In this document: piece after piece, positions 34,631-47,584 of the stretch
Numbering within the stretch: position 1 is the first letter of the stretch
How the letters are laid out: each line of letters begins with the position of its first letter
NCBI GenBank assembly: GCA_914767715.1
Contig: OU612073.1
Coordinates: 9,116,001 to 9,176,000, forward strand
DNA length: 60,000 nt
Source: Membranipora membranacea
Taxonomy: Eukaryota; Bryozoa; Gymnolaemata; Cheilostomatida; Membraniporidae
Direction: 5' to 3'
Translations under genes and position numbers: made by a program
The notes under the pieces: generated by a model
What the model was told of the DNA's origin: nothing
Databases searched by the model: none
Seen by the model: only the letters and a program-made list of their open reading frames with translations

Positions 34631-37600
34631 TTACAGACCACTCTCACCTTGTTTAGGGATGGCTATAGGGTCAGCATCATTGAGCGTTACGTGGTGTAGT
34701 TTATTGTGAAACTTGTATCTGATATATAATCTCTTCTCTTCACCATAACATGGATCATAGAATCCAGGCATACTGGCCTGATGGATTAAAAAATAGACAT
34801 GATATAAAAAGCAACAGAACACTGTTACAGCCAAGGTTGTTATGACAAATCTTTTCCCAGTTGATGATATATTATTTATTTTACAGCTTTACAATCAATG
34901 ATATTACTAAAACCATTTGGTTTTAACTGTCAAGTCTAGTCTGTCTTCGCAATGAAATAGATTATTGCTTGGGAGAAGGACAAGTTTAGTATGTGACTGA
35001 ATACCATGTGCTGATATGATATACCAGTAGCTTGTTATTGTCTAACTTGAAGTTGAATGACACACTTTATTTTGTATTATATGCAAGTATCAGATGACTT
35101 TAGAAAGAAAACTTGTGCGTTTGATTCCCAACACACAAAAAAGAAGCCAGCAGGACAGACAGCCTACCTTGGAAACTTCGCTTGGAACTCTAAGAGCAGA
35201 GTCCTTTACTTGGTGTTGTAGTGGGATAGTCACATTTATCACATTCTCCTCGCCACTCTCCATATGCCTGTGTGGAGGAAACTAAGCATGTTAACGTGTG
35301 TGTAATTAAACAAACGACAAAAAGGAATATGAAGTTGTTTGCTCTTCCTAAAACATGAGACAGTGAAGACAACTCTTAACATGAGTGGCAACTGAAAGTT
35401 CCCACCCTCCCTGCCAAACTCCCTGCTGCCTACACCAAAAAATTGCTGATTGAGACCAGGCAAACATGAAATTGAATTTGCATTTATTACCTTCATTAAT
35501 ATGACAACATTCACAGTATGCAGGATTAATGAGCCACAGTATGATTTCTATATGCATGGCATATGCTGTTTTATCGAATGTCAAACAAACATCTTCTCTA
35601 CGAGCTATTCTTTACTAGACTAAGTTTGATCCAGTTTGGAATTGCTTCCCCCACTGATCAGCTGCAGCCAAACAGTAGAAGCGAGCAAACCTGAATGCAA
35701 GCAAACTGGATCAAAACTTGTTCTTTACTTACCCACTGATTTCGATGACTTGTAGTTTACCATAAAGAGCTTTGACTATGACTAGACCGGATTTTCGCTC
35801 TTCTTGTTCAGTGATTTGTATCACAGAGTTAGACATTAGCTCGATCTCTTCCAGAGCTGCGAGCCGTCGAGCTGCTAGCCTCTCCTTCTCTTCTTCTCTC
35901 TTCTTCTCAACAGCTCTGAATAGTGTGTTAAAAAATGGAATTTGATTTTTTGCTGTAGAGATGTCATAATAACAAAATCCCTGTTGATTGATGTCAGATT
36001 TTTAATGTCCATTAAATGACAGAAAAGGAATAAAGACTACACAAATACCAAAGCATGTTATAGTCAGGCAGTTACTTATGATAAAGTTTTGTCAGATTTG
36101 CATGGTAAAACACATCAATTCTCAATGAATTTTTTTACCATGCAATTCTGACAAAACTTTATCATAAGTAACTGCCCGACTATAACTTGCATTGGTCTTT
36201 GGGTAGTCTTTATTAACTCAACCAGCCAACTTAACCATCAACATCTCAAAGCTCTCAAATACATCAAGACAAGTAAGACAACTCTTCAAAACATACCTGA
36301 TAGCACTATAAATGCATAAACTTTTGATGTGATTATTGTCATTCAATTCTCATATAGGATGGACTAAGAAGGGCCAAAAGCACAAAAGAACGTTCTGGAA
36401 AAACTTAGAAAAAAAAAGAAACCTACATTTATTTTACAAACTTACGCTTCCCTTTGCTGACGTAGGTAAGGCACTATGAATAGAGCTTTAACGGCAGCAT
36501 AAGCCAGCACCGGCAGCACGAGACCGTACACTGTGGCTACGGGCTGTACCTCTGAGGACATGAGGATCGGGAACAAAAACTTCTGACGACCTCTTCTCAC
36601 ACTTTCAAAGGAGACAGTAAAATATATATATATTGATTGAAGAATACCCAAAGACCAATGCATGTTATAGTCAGGCAGTTTGTTCTTATGAACTTATGTA
36701 AGATTTGCATAGTGAAAATTTTCAATGCTCTTATTGGCAGGAATTATTGATTGGTTGAAATAGTGTCTTCTATAAGGGAAGGTAACTCTCCCTGGACTAT
36801 GTACCTGTTCCCGTGCTTTTTATACTATATATTTTTTTTCATTACATGCATTCTTTTATCCATGCTTTTAGCAGAATAAAAAAAAATTCAACTACCATCT
36901 AATCTTGGGTCTCAGCAAAATATAATGTACATAACATCCAATGTGCTCATGGCTTTTCAAAGGCATTACAATAAATTGTTTCCTACCTTATATATGAAGA
37001 TGCACCACCCATTCTAGAAGCTCACCCCTACATACATTTGTAAGGGCCGGAAGTGTAAGAAATACATGCATATAGTCTAAGGTTGAAGAATAACACCTTA
37101 CTGAGTTAACTGTTCCCAGACTCAATCAGCTTTAATAATAGCATGTCTGAGGGTGTGAGAGGGTTTGTGAGGTGAATTACAAGTTCAGACCGGTATATAT
37201 AAAATAACTGTAAATAACTGATAATTACGTGACATGAAGTTCGACTCCTTCCTCACTATCTAAAGAAAGTGTGGTGCTCAGCATAGACTGTTTGGACGGA
37301 AACTGTTTGATAAATCCAACATAGTACCGGTATTTAGATAAAGAACATCTGTAATGGGAAATTAGCCCAAATTATTTATTTCAAAGTACACTGTATGTTG
37401 TTATTGGTAAACATAACAATTTTGATTTTCACCAATTATACTATCTATGTATCATAGCGTTAAGCATGTCATTGCATATGTTTTGTATAACATTGTACCA
37501 CTGATTATGTGGTACAAGTGCTCACACCGTGCCCTATTTGCTGGTATTACCAATGCAATGAATGGTAATGGAATGTAACTACCAGCAGCCTGGCAGAGCA

Positions 37601-40600
37601 CATAAACTGACGGTAATCATGTTACAGTATGTTCAAATGCCAAACAACCCAAACTCCCTTATGAATTGTCTGTTGGGTATGTGTGGTTTTGTTTTTTTCA
37701 ATACAACGAAAGTAGTAAATTTCATAGCTATCTTGAAAGGGCCTATGCAATTGCAAGCAGGAGAAATATCAGTAGGTTACAGCAGTGGCCCTCCCAGCTA
37801 TGTTAGTGACCCTGGTGTGCACCAACCTGTCTACAAACTAAGTTCAATGTGGACTGAGACATTCGGATCTCTTGATTTGAACTAATCAGAACACTAATAT
37901 AATGATCATAAAAGAATAAGCTGCTGCTTTGTTTATTACATAATAGATACTCACAAGCCTCCCATCTTGATCTTTAGGTCGTGTTCTGGAAAGCTTTTAA
38001 TTATTCTAACTGATGCTAGGTTTGGTGATGGACTGGAATCGTGGAATGTCATTCCTGTTTGTATATTATAGGTTACTGCCACTGTCTCGCCAGTGTAATA
38101 TAAACTACATTTCAATGTCTCGTTCATCCCTGTCTGTACTGTCAGCTCCGCTCGTAGGCGCTGAGATAGCTGTGTGCTGAGTGCTGAAAAGGAGGCAAGA
38201 AACAGCTGTGTCAGAGCCAGTTTGGTAAACAATAACAATAAAATAAGATCATTGAGTTTTGTTAGACAATACCTCTCTAGGCCTCATACCTGCGATGCGG
38301 AGTCAATCGTTTTCTATAGGTCAGGTCACTTTAATGTGTAATACAGTATATCATATTAGATGAACTTACAAAATCCATATCCGATAATGAGCATATTCTG
38401 TGTCATCACGACCTGACCATTGCCACTGACCTGACTGTAGAGAGAGAATATAAAATGAATACATGATATACATATTAATATATTATATACTTATTTGGTG
38501 AGAAAATTGATATATGTTTAATATTTGGTGGAAATGGCAGGGTCCGGAGCTAAAGACACATGAAGGTTAATCACAGTTTGCTCAGACTAGTATTTTCTAA
38601 CCAGGAAAAGCCAATGGACAAGCTGGCTTCTCATCACTTCCCATAAGCCGTACACAAGCTGAGTGTATGGTACCAAAAGACCATACATATTATCATTATA
38701 TGTCAGTAAGTTTGCAAGTTACTTTCGGTCCAATACACCCCAGTGAGTAGAGTGGTTTCCATACATTTCCTATGAAGGTAGGTAGGTATTGATTAGAGGA
38801 GGTCATTCAGTTGGTTAGAGCGCTTGCCCCAACATGCAAGTGTTCGAGGTCCTGTGTTCGATCCCGTTGCAGTCTACTGGGCTCAAATGTTGCTCCAATT
38901 ATGCTTTGACCTGCCTGCAAACTGTGAGCAAGTTGATGCCGGATGTCGCATCTGCACCCTTTAGGCATCCTTATTTCTCAGTCTTTGGACAGAAACTGAA
39001 CTGGCGATTTTAATCCACATTTTTAACACACAGTGATTTACGTACGTGTACTTGGTGAGTTGTTTAGATACAGATCCTGATAGTTGTGTATTGGATCCCA
39101 CCAGTAGAGATGCATTACTGACGATACCAGACGAGAAGGATCTCCTCCAGTTACAGGATAGATTACCGTTTGTTCTACTAGTTCTGTATGAAGTCAGTAG
39201 TGAGCTCCCAACAGTAATCTCATCCTGTGCAAGAGTGATAAAATCTTATCTTGGTGATTTGGTTCTATATGCACATTAAATTGTATTGTCCCGCTTCGTG
39301 ATAAGATTGTTGAATCAATGTTGAAACATTAATGAGGATAATAACAGTTCACATATTCCTATTGCTGAAAATTTAAATGTTTCACAGAGTTACGTTGAGT
39401 CTTGACCAGTTTTATGAGGGCATACAGAGCAACAATCTTGAACAAAATGACACAATAAATCTCAATCATAACATCCTAAATTATCATAGGTCACCAAGCC
39501 GATGTATGTTTATGTTATAGGTATATACATTAGTTTTGACCAAGCTCCTTACTAAAGCTTCTCCCCTAGACTTAATAATATGTATTCTGTTGGTGGGGTA
39601 TATGTGCTCTCCGTACCTTGTCCCCGACAGGAAATGAGAAGCCTTGATCTAGTTTCATTTTACTGATGTCTATGGAGATTAGCTGATCTAAAAGACTGAC
39701 ATAATCATCTGCGTCGTAATATCCGCTCTCAAACACGCTACACATGTCTATGTTTACTGTCGATGTCGCCTACAAGATGAGTAAATAATTATATTCGAAG
39801 TGAATGCATAGACTAGACCATAGACATAAACATTGTTGTTGTGTGTTTTGTTTATGAACTAGACTATGACTGGGTTAGTGCTAGATTAGCCAGGGTTCCT
39901 AGGCAGCTGAATTTCTTGAACATTTCCCAAAACTCCATGGTTCATTATTAGTAGTAACTTTTTCATGTGAGCAAACAACTTTTTTCATGATCTTATCACT
40001 AAATATTAAATATATATATCATATTAGTATTGCATGACTCAATGTAATTCTTTCTCACATGTGGATTATAACTACTCAGCTCTTCCTGAAACTTTTTCAG
40101 CTCTAGAAGTCTCTCGTATTCTTCTATGATTTCTTTTGATGAGCGCATATCCTTCTTAACCATCTGAGATAAAAACCCTTATGAGTTATAACATTTCTGC
40201 CATACATAACTGACAAATACTTGGAATGATCATACAGTAGGCCTGTGGAAATCAATCAGAGACGATGCCATAAGTAAATATAGGGGCAATTATTTGGTGT
40301 TCAACATAGGCGTAATACCATAAAGTCAAAGGGGGAACTTATCGTAGCATCGAGCATGGCTCTACCTGACAACATCAAGATTTAACATCTGTTATAAGAA
40401 AGGTTCGATTTAAAATGAGAAAGAGAGATGTTCATCAAAGCTTTTACCGTTTGATATTTCTGGAGGGACAAGGTATTTTTGTTTGATACAAAAAAACACT
40501 ATGGAGGGATTTAAACTCAAGCCTGATTCATTTGTTCAACTTTTTCTCGGTACATACCTGTCCATTTTCAAATTCCTCCAGACCTTTGATTCCAACAGCA

Positions 40601-41614
40601 TCATAAATACTTCTCAAGTGACTATCACATAAAACTATAAATAGAGACATGTGAGGTATAAGTGAATGAGGGGTTAGCTATATAAAATGACACAGAGCAC
40701 ATATATTTGTGATCACACATGATATGAGCTGGTCATCATATTATTCACGAATATGGTGAGCTGAGAAGGATGTTCGGTAGGCCCTATGCACAAGTATACA
40801 ACCTTTTGCACTCACTTGTTAAATTCTTTCTCTCTCTTAGACCTATCCTTGTGATTACATATACAGTTAGCTCGAACGATTGCAGAGAAACACTCCCCAA
40901 AGAATCCAATACAAATTACGCATGACAATCTTAAATTCATGTATGACTTAACAAGTTATACAGATACTCACCGTCTTTAGCCCTTTTAATTCGATGGAAG
41001 ATATTTTGAGCTGCTTTCTTTGCATCTGCTGATGTGTGTTTGTCTGGATGGAACTGTCGGCTAAGTCGCCTGTATGCATTGTTTATCTCAGCCTGTGTGG
41101 CCTGCAATCAAGAAATGACTAGATGGATAGAATAACACACACGCACACACATGCGCGCGCACACACACACACACTATATTACCAACTGCTGAGCTGCAAG
41201 TTCGATAAGGCAGAGGTATCCACCAACCATTTCAACCTTTGGGACAAATCATAAAACAAGTTATCTGATGTTACTTATTTTGTACTTTGTCACAGATCAG
41301 AGCAGCTCAGTTCACTAGAGCATGATACAGTGTGCTATTTTCATTACATGAACTCCTTGTTGATAATTGATTACATCATCTTTGGTCTCCCTGAGTTATT
41401 TTCCCTATTTTAATTTTTGCATGTACTTTTTTTGCTAAATCCTCGAATGACATGACATGAGGATATTTATTGCTTTAAATGTATGATTCTGTGGCTTTCA
41501 TAAATTCAAGCAGCATCTTACCGTTCTGTCAACCATAAGCACTGAATAAAACTCCCATCTCTCAGAATCTTGCAAATCTGAAGGAAAACTTGAGTCATTC
41601 ATGGGCGCCGCCAT
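34631..41614 (-). CDS. DNAJC11: DnaJ homolog subfamily C member 11
   Basis: This is a mitochondrial J-protein associated with the MICOS/SAM membrane-organising complexes. Thirteen exons on the minus strand all join in phase: 41522-41614, 40972-41101, 40558-40634, 40059-40163, 39617-39769, 39042-39224, 38370-38430, 37955-38183, 37229-37348, 36446-36601, 35733-35915, 35168-35267 and 34631-34777. They give 578 residues (human about 559). The J domain (about 20-85) keeps HPD at 49-51 and ends in IYDAVGIKGLE. The middle is a divergent stretch rich in alternating polar/hydrophobic residues, as expected for the family's barrel-like region. The C-terminal DUF3395 part is clear: FLFPILMSSEV, one hydrophobic segment (LVLPVLAYAAVKALFIVPYL), a charged coiled helix, SGLVIVKALYGK, INVTIPLQHQVKDS and MPGFYDPCYGEEK. 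The middle exons are the least certain, being supported mainly by phase. Confidence 0.95.
35617..35720. mobile_element. MITE, family B copy 1, with target duplication
   Basis: Terminal inverted repeats are taagtttgatccagtttg and caaactggatcaaaacttg. The flanks at 35608-35616 and 35721-35729 are both TTCTTTACT, a clear target-site duplication. The right copy of the duplication overlaps the intron side of the DNAJC11 exon 11 splice donor, so the insertion lies only 12 nt into the intron. Confidence 0.75.
36031..36212. mobile_element. foldback MITE, family A copy 2
   Basis: A 182-bp near-palindrome in the DNAJC11 intron between exons 10 and 11. The ends are taaagactac and gtagtcttta. Arms share atgttatagtcaggcagtta and ataaagttttgtcag with the copy at 22411-22570. 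Confidence 0.85.
36641..36716. mobile_element. foldback MITE, family A half copy
   Basis: One arm only of family A (contains ccaaagaccaatgcatgtta and tatagtcaggcagttt), about 40 bp upstream of the DNAJC11 exon 10 acceptor. The other arm is lost. Confidence 0.7.
38795..38975 (+). mobile_element. tRNA-derived SINE, copy 1
   Basis: The tRNA-like head has an A box around tcattcagttggttagagcg and a B box gtgttcgatccc, followed by a tail shared with the copy at 53013-53205 (gacctgcctgca). It lies in the DNAJC11 intron between exons 6 and 7. There is no CCA end or full cloverleaf, so it is not a tRNA gene. Confidence 0.75.
41135..41174. repeat. CA/CG dinucleotide microsatellite
   Basis: An interrupted (ac)n and (gc)n run in DNAJC11 intron 1, just upstream of exon 2. 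Confidence 0.85.
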
Positions 41615-41617
41615 CTT
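41607..41617 (-). promoter_or_regulatory. YY1-type motif over the DNAJC11 start codon
   Basis: The minus strand reads AAGATGGCGGC, the classic YY1 site, spanning the ATG. Such start-codon YY1 sites are common in housekeeping and mitochondrial genes of animals. The match is seen in sequence; binding is inferred. Confidence 0.5.
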
Positions 41618-42274
41618 GTAATATAGTCTGAAATAAAATCATTTAGATGAAAAGATTGAGTTTCTTTTATAGATTATGAGATATACACGCCTATCCCATA
41701 ATGTTAAAAGTTGTGCTCTACTAAACCAAGGGAACACAACTCAAATTTTCCTGTTTTGGTCCTGGGATTGAAGTTGTGAGAAAGGAAATCCCTTATGATT
41801 TTTCACTAGGAGTGTTCAGATAATGATTTTGACAGTTTTCAATTCAAAGACCACCCAGGTCAAATCCTGGTCTAATAGATTACTATGATAAAGGTGAGGA
41901 TTTGGCGACCACAACTTATCCCACCGAAAATGATAGCTTGAGGTGGTATTATGGCAATGCCCATGAAGCCGTTCTCATAGGGGACTTCTGACAGCTTATG
42001 TGGCAGCTGAGCCCTATTTTTGCACACAATAAACACCTACAGTTTTGCCCATCAATCCTCAATTATTGTCAAGTTAACTAGATTCATACCTGATCTTCTC
42101 TTTGGGAGTAGTATGAAAAACAGCAGTTGATGCTATGACATAGAAAACTTGCAACAGCCAGCACCAGTTTTTTTGGCTTTTTCTAGCCATTTTTATTCAA
42201 TCCCATAGACATGTAATTGCATAAAAATGCTTTATCTATGTGTAACCCTCAATCACTCATCAGAGCAACTTAAT

Positions 42275-42530
42275 AAAGCCTAAGTGCCTGGGCAAAATGT
42301 GTAAAATCTGCTTTAATAAAATTAATATCAATGAAAAATTTGCTCAAATAGAAATTTCTATGGTTCCAAGGATAATATCTAAAAGAACAGTCATACCTGA
42401 GCAAATCATTTAAGCCTTAGTGCCTGGGCAAAATGTTTAAAACTGCTTTAATGGTATTATCAATGGTTCAAAGCCATCTGCTTTGGTAGAAATTTCTATG
42501 GTTCAAAGGCTAATCACTAAAGGGGGCAGA
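42275..42530. repeat. tandem duplication upstream of DNAJC11
   Basis: Two direct copies of about 130 bp share agtgcctgggcaaaatgt, ctgctttaat and agaaatttctatggtt. The first is about 42275-42411 and the second about 42412-42530. It is noncoding. Confidence 0.75.
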
Positions 42531-42601
42531 TAAACCCTTTGTTAAACTCGGTGCTCCTAGAAGTGGGAGTTTAGATTATTTTGTTGTCTTGTCATGTAAT
42601 C

Positions 42602-42849
42602 TGGGGTGGTCTTTCAATTAGAAATAGCCAAAATTCCAATCTGATCGCTCACTCAGTGAGTGAGCGATACCTTCTAGCGGTCTCGCTTTCGCCTCGCTCA
42701 GTCAATGATGGAACTATATACAATCTGAGTGAGCGATTTGGTAACAATTTCTTTTAATTGAAATACCAAGTGAGTGATAATTTTGAGCGAAGTGATAGTG
42801 ATAACTTGCTTTAGTAAAGGATCACTCTTTCTAATTGAAAGATGCCCCT
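42602..42849. mobile_element. MITE, family C copy 1
   Basis: The ends are ggggtggtctttcaattaga and its inverse tctaattgaaagatgcccc. The interior carries several gagtgagcgat motifs in both orientations. A diverged second copy is at 54320-54545. Confidence 0.8.
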
Positions 42850-45800
42850 GCTTTACTCATTGCAATAATTACACTTCTCCCATGTGAGTTTAAATAACAG
42901 CAGCTATGATTTCTTAATTATTTTCATTCATTCATGCAAACTTGTCACAGATTATACTATTATTCAGTTCTCTATAGTAGCTGCCCATGTACCTGTCATT
43001 ATCTTTGCCATTTAATTTGCTTTTTCACATTAGTTCAGATAGCGGCAATTGCAATCTCCTTATTACGTAAATTTTTTATCTAGACAAAAAAGCCTATGTT
43101 GTGTCATTGTATTTGTGACGTGTAACACCAATCATAGATATTCTTATTCGTTAAAAGCTTGCCACTGTATTTTTTTTTACCAGGCAGCGTATACCATGAC
43201 ATGAGATGAAATTATGTCTTAGTAACGATTACCTATTGGGCTGCAAAATAAGCTGTGGGTTTAATTCTCAGACATAGTTGTGTTTGTCAGATATTGTCAG
43301 ATTTTAGAATTTTACACCGCCAATTCCTATTGGGTAGAAGTAAAAGTCCTTCATAACTCTAGATCAGCTGTCGCGGCAACCTGTGGCCTTTTTTCCAGTG
43401 CTGCCTAATGAACAATCTTTTGCGGGCTGATTGTGGCCCTATGCCTAAAAATTTTATTACACATTAATTTCGATTCCTATTTCGCATTTTGTATTCTTGA
43501 TATTCCAGTATGTAGGCACAATATATTTCAAAATAGTGGCCATTCAGCATAAAGCATGTAGCTTCCAAAGCTGTTTCTAGCCATAATCATCTTAACTGCA
43601 TTGGTGTTAAATCCTTTTTCAAGTGCTTTATTTTCGAAATAACCCAGAATGGTGACCTTTGGAAATTCGAATAAAATTTTTTGTTAATATCATACTAATT
43701 ATTTTTTTATAGCAAATCTGTCACTTTGAACAAGAATTGCAAATGAGTATCACAAGTTTTCATGTTACAAATGCTCCTGCTTTATTGCTAAAATGTTCCA
43801 GATTGAATCTAATTTTACAAGCATTCGCAAAAAATCTATGCGGTACATTACAAAATGAAGTACAGCTATGCTGTAGTATGTTGGATAGGCCCTGGGGGCC
43901 GATATCAGGGAGACATGTCCCGAAGGACCTATGAGAGTTGTATAACAAAAGGCCTTTTGTTTGGTGAACAAAGGAGTACAATGTCAGGCAAAGTTTGCTT
44001 GTTGGGTGGGTGTGATCGATGGCTGGGGAGCGTGTATGCTAGCCTCAGTTCTCCAGTTTTGCTACACTCATTAGTGGGTATACACAATCCACCCGGTGCT
44101 ACAATATGTAGGAACCACTGGTAAAGGGTATTTTACAACTGTACTTTATTTTGTAATGTGTATTATTGGTCCACTCTAATTGATCTCCCAATCCAAATAT
44201 CTGCCATATAATTAAAGGCTGAGCTGTTACTTTGTCATTATTAGGTGTAATGTCAAGAGATCTTGAAAGAACCAAGGATTCTTTTAAACTGTCACAAAAC
44301 ACTCTTTAGAACACAAAAAAATGTCTATGACGCCACATAGTGAGCATATAGTTATTCACCATTTTATTCACATTTCATTGCAACGATATTGTAAAGAATC
44401 ATGTTGATAGACAAAGGATGGTGTTTAATGGACCAAACCTGTTCGCAAAGTTTTATATAAGCCATAAGGGAAGCAGATGAGACCTTTTGCTGTAAAAACT
44501 GCTAACTACTATTGATATTTTTTTTCGGTAATCCAAAAATCTTACCTATATGCTGAAATAAAAAAGTATCGGAAAATATTAATTTTTAATACAATTAAAA
44601 TTAAATAATAATACATTAAATTATAAAAAAACCTGATCAATCACAATGAAATTTAGTGTCAGGAAAGAAGGTGTCATGAAATATACAGCTAAATTTGTTT
44701 TGCAAAAAAATTCCATATGTATATTAAGTTATTGTATTAGATATAGAATTGTTTTGTATTACAATAACATAAAAATATATATGTTATTCTGAATTTTTTT
44801 TTTGCAATCAACATTTTCAGGTTGGATTTATATAATATTCAAAATTCCAAGCCGGAATATTATTATTTCTCTTTATTTTAATGATATATTTATTACATGA
44901 TATAATATAATAAATATCAAATTATATTCGCAGTTAATTTTTGTCTCATTAAGTGGGTCATCATAATCCGCCTATGAAATTACCCTCATTTTGTTTCTAA
45001 TTTCTTAATTTCCCTGGCTGCCAGACCAAAAAGTGTGATCTGCTCCAATGATAGCTTATATAAAAAAGTGCCAATTTATGGTCTCATCTGTTCAGCGCCC
45101 CTTATAATAAGGGACAACTCCTGACACAACCCCATTTTTCATGTTTGATTCATATTCAGTAGGCCAGTAGGGTGTATGTATGAAAGGGTATGATTAAGGC
45201 TCTGGAGAATATAAAAGATAACTCAGAGTAGTTAAATTCGACATAATGTTTGTATTTACTTAAAAGACAAATAATCCTGGTGGTCAAAAAATGAGTAGAT
45301 GGAAAATCAGCTTTGCGCATTGGTTTTGCTTAATGAAGGCTGCCACCGTTGCAGTGAAACAATGAAGAGTTGGTAGCCTCCCTGGCTGCCCAACAGCAAA
45401 AATGCACAAGAATATGTCTCAATACCAAATATGACAAGGCTAGAAGTAAAGGAATGAGATGCACATCAAAACACAGTGGTTGTTTCATGCTGCTAAGCAG
45501 ACTATGAGGATCAGTTGTGCTAGACAGGCCTCCCAACCACGCATGACTAACTAATTAACCACTTGTTGCATACTTGCCTAATTCAAATTAAACGGATTTA
45601 TGTTATTATTCCAAGTTTATTTAAAAAAGATTCTTATTAAGTATTTGATTGCAATGGGATGAGTCTGTTGGGGTTTCAAAAATTAAGCGGTTCTCCAGGG
45701 ATGATAAATGCTAGTTTTATATATACAAGTTTTCCAAAGACGTCGTCATGACAGCATCCTTCCCATGTGGTTAAAGCAGCTATTGCAAATGTTCTACTTT

Positions 45801-47584
45801 GGCCCCTCAAAGAGAGTAGGCAAATCACTCTTTTTGGCAACATCAATAAACTGGTAGTTTGGTACTGTTTATGGCAAGGTATATGAGTTGGTTTTTAGAT
45901 GTATTTAATATTTACATATCCACAAGATATTGAAATTTCATGAAATTTTTGTCCAACTTGAAACCAATGTTAGTTAGTAAGTTGAATCTGTATTGTAAAC
46001 CGAAAATAAAATTATAAAGAGAAGTAAAAAATGGCCTATATTTGTAGGCTGCTGTTGAACCAGAAATAAAATTCTTGACACCTGTTTATACCTGCCTTTG
46101 ATCATATATTATATTATATCATATATTCATCCTGCCAAGCCTGCCCTAGCGCACGATTCTTTTCCATCAAATGAATAAAAGTATGTAAAAACAGCAAGCG
46201 CACAATCCCAATGAACTGACATATCACAAATCTTCTGCTAAAAAGTCAAGTAGTAGAGTAGTTTATTGTCAGTTGCCATGTTGATGAAACTGTGTTGGGT
46301 TGGGTCCTAGGCAGCACATCTGCCTCAACAAGAGATTGAAACTTTCATGCATACTAATCAACAACAAACTATTCACTATTAAACATGTCGTTGCAAATAT
46401 TGCATCATCTGGGAGGGGATTATGACTCTCTTTTCTCTAACAAAATGTTTAAACCACGCCAATCGTGTAAAACTATACAGCAATTACCAACACGACACCA
46501 TTTTTTAAGAGGGTTAGACCAGAAATGAGCTAGGTACTAATATTTGTATATCCCGCCCATAGGACAAAAGAAATAGTCACTCTACGACAAATTATTGCAA
46601 AAAGTGCTACAGAAAACATGATTCCCATAGCCATATCAGTGGTCTACATTAACTTATCATGTTAGATGAGGGGTGAAAATGATGGGAGGTTTAATTATTG
46701 CAATTATTTAACAGAATACATGTACTCTTGCGTGTGACTTGGACGGTATAGTGACCTATATTTCTCATTTTAAATATTAAGATATAAATATCTCTTTTAT
46801 TTTGGGGGCAGTCCTATCATTTTTAACACATGGTTAATAAGGCCCGCTAAATGAGCCATCCATTCATACGCTGTAAATTGTAGTCGGTTTTGTTGCAATT
46901 AGCAGTTCTTGTTTCCCTTTTGAAAGCTCAACATCCTGAAGATAAAACTGATTTCTGTGGGGAATCAGTTTTCAAAATAACATTTGTTAGCCAGGGTTGT
47001 AAATAATTTTGGATGGCTGACAAATGTCATTTTAAAAATGAATGAAGATAATATTATTGTCTTCATTCAATGTCCTGTAGAAGGATACATCGGTTCAACA
47101 ACTCAGTAAGTTGATGTTGCCATTTCCTTCCAGACTAAATGAACGGTGATGAGTACAGTTTTGAGTTTTCTCTTTTGTTTGGTTGAAAACACATTAAGCC
47201 AAAAGAATAGCTTTCTACCGATCAATAAAATGACATTAGTGAAAGTATGAGTATATGACTAAATCAAGGTAATGTCGGCCAATCAAGCGGGTTGCCGGGT
47301 CTTCTGCTGCTTCTAAATAACACCAATACTACTTGTTACTGCTTTTTAACAATAATTCATCAGAACTGTATAGCTTTTGAACTGAGTTGACCAGTCAATC
47401 GTGATAATTGATGTTAGAGCAATTATTTATCTATTTACAAATGTATCACCAGATAGCCTGCAGACATTGGAACTAACTCGGTAAAGGAAGCGACACAAGT
47501 ATCAAATCTGTGTGCAGCGTTCAATTGTGGATCATTTGATATCTTAGCCCGGATTCAAATGAATGAGAAGATCTTAGATTGGCA
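42850..47584. other. intergenic, no gene recognised
   Basis: Long AT-rich DNA between DNAJC11 and the GPCR. Overlapping short frames at 43737-44302 and 45330-45536 have no domain or splice support. The stretch 44520-44960 is extremely AT-rich. Confidence 0.5.

Noticed and set aside
37562-37885. Plus-strand 107-residue ORF in a DNAJC11 intron
   Set aside because: Low-information composition, no motif, no splice or promoter context; probably chance.
39046-39279. Plus-strand 77-residue ORF resembling a leucine-rich protein
   Set aside because: It is the antisense of DNAJC11 exon 6 (39042-39224), whose phases fit exons 5 and 7 exactly.
43737-44302. Cluster of overlapping ORFs on both strands
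   Set aside because: Frames overlap on both strands with no recognisable domain, which is typical of a locally GC-richer noncoding stretch.
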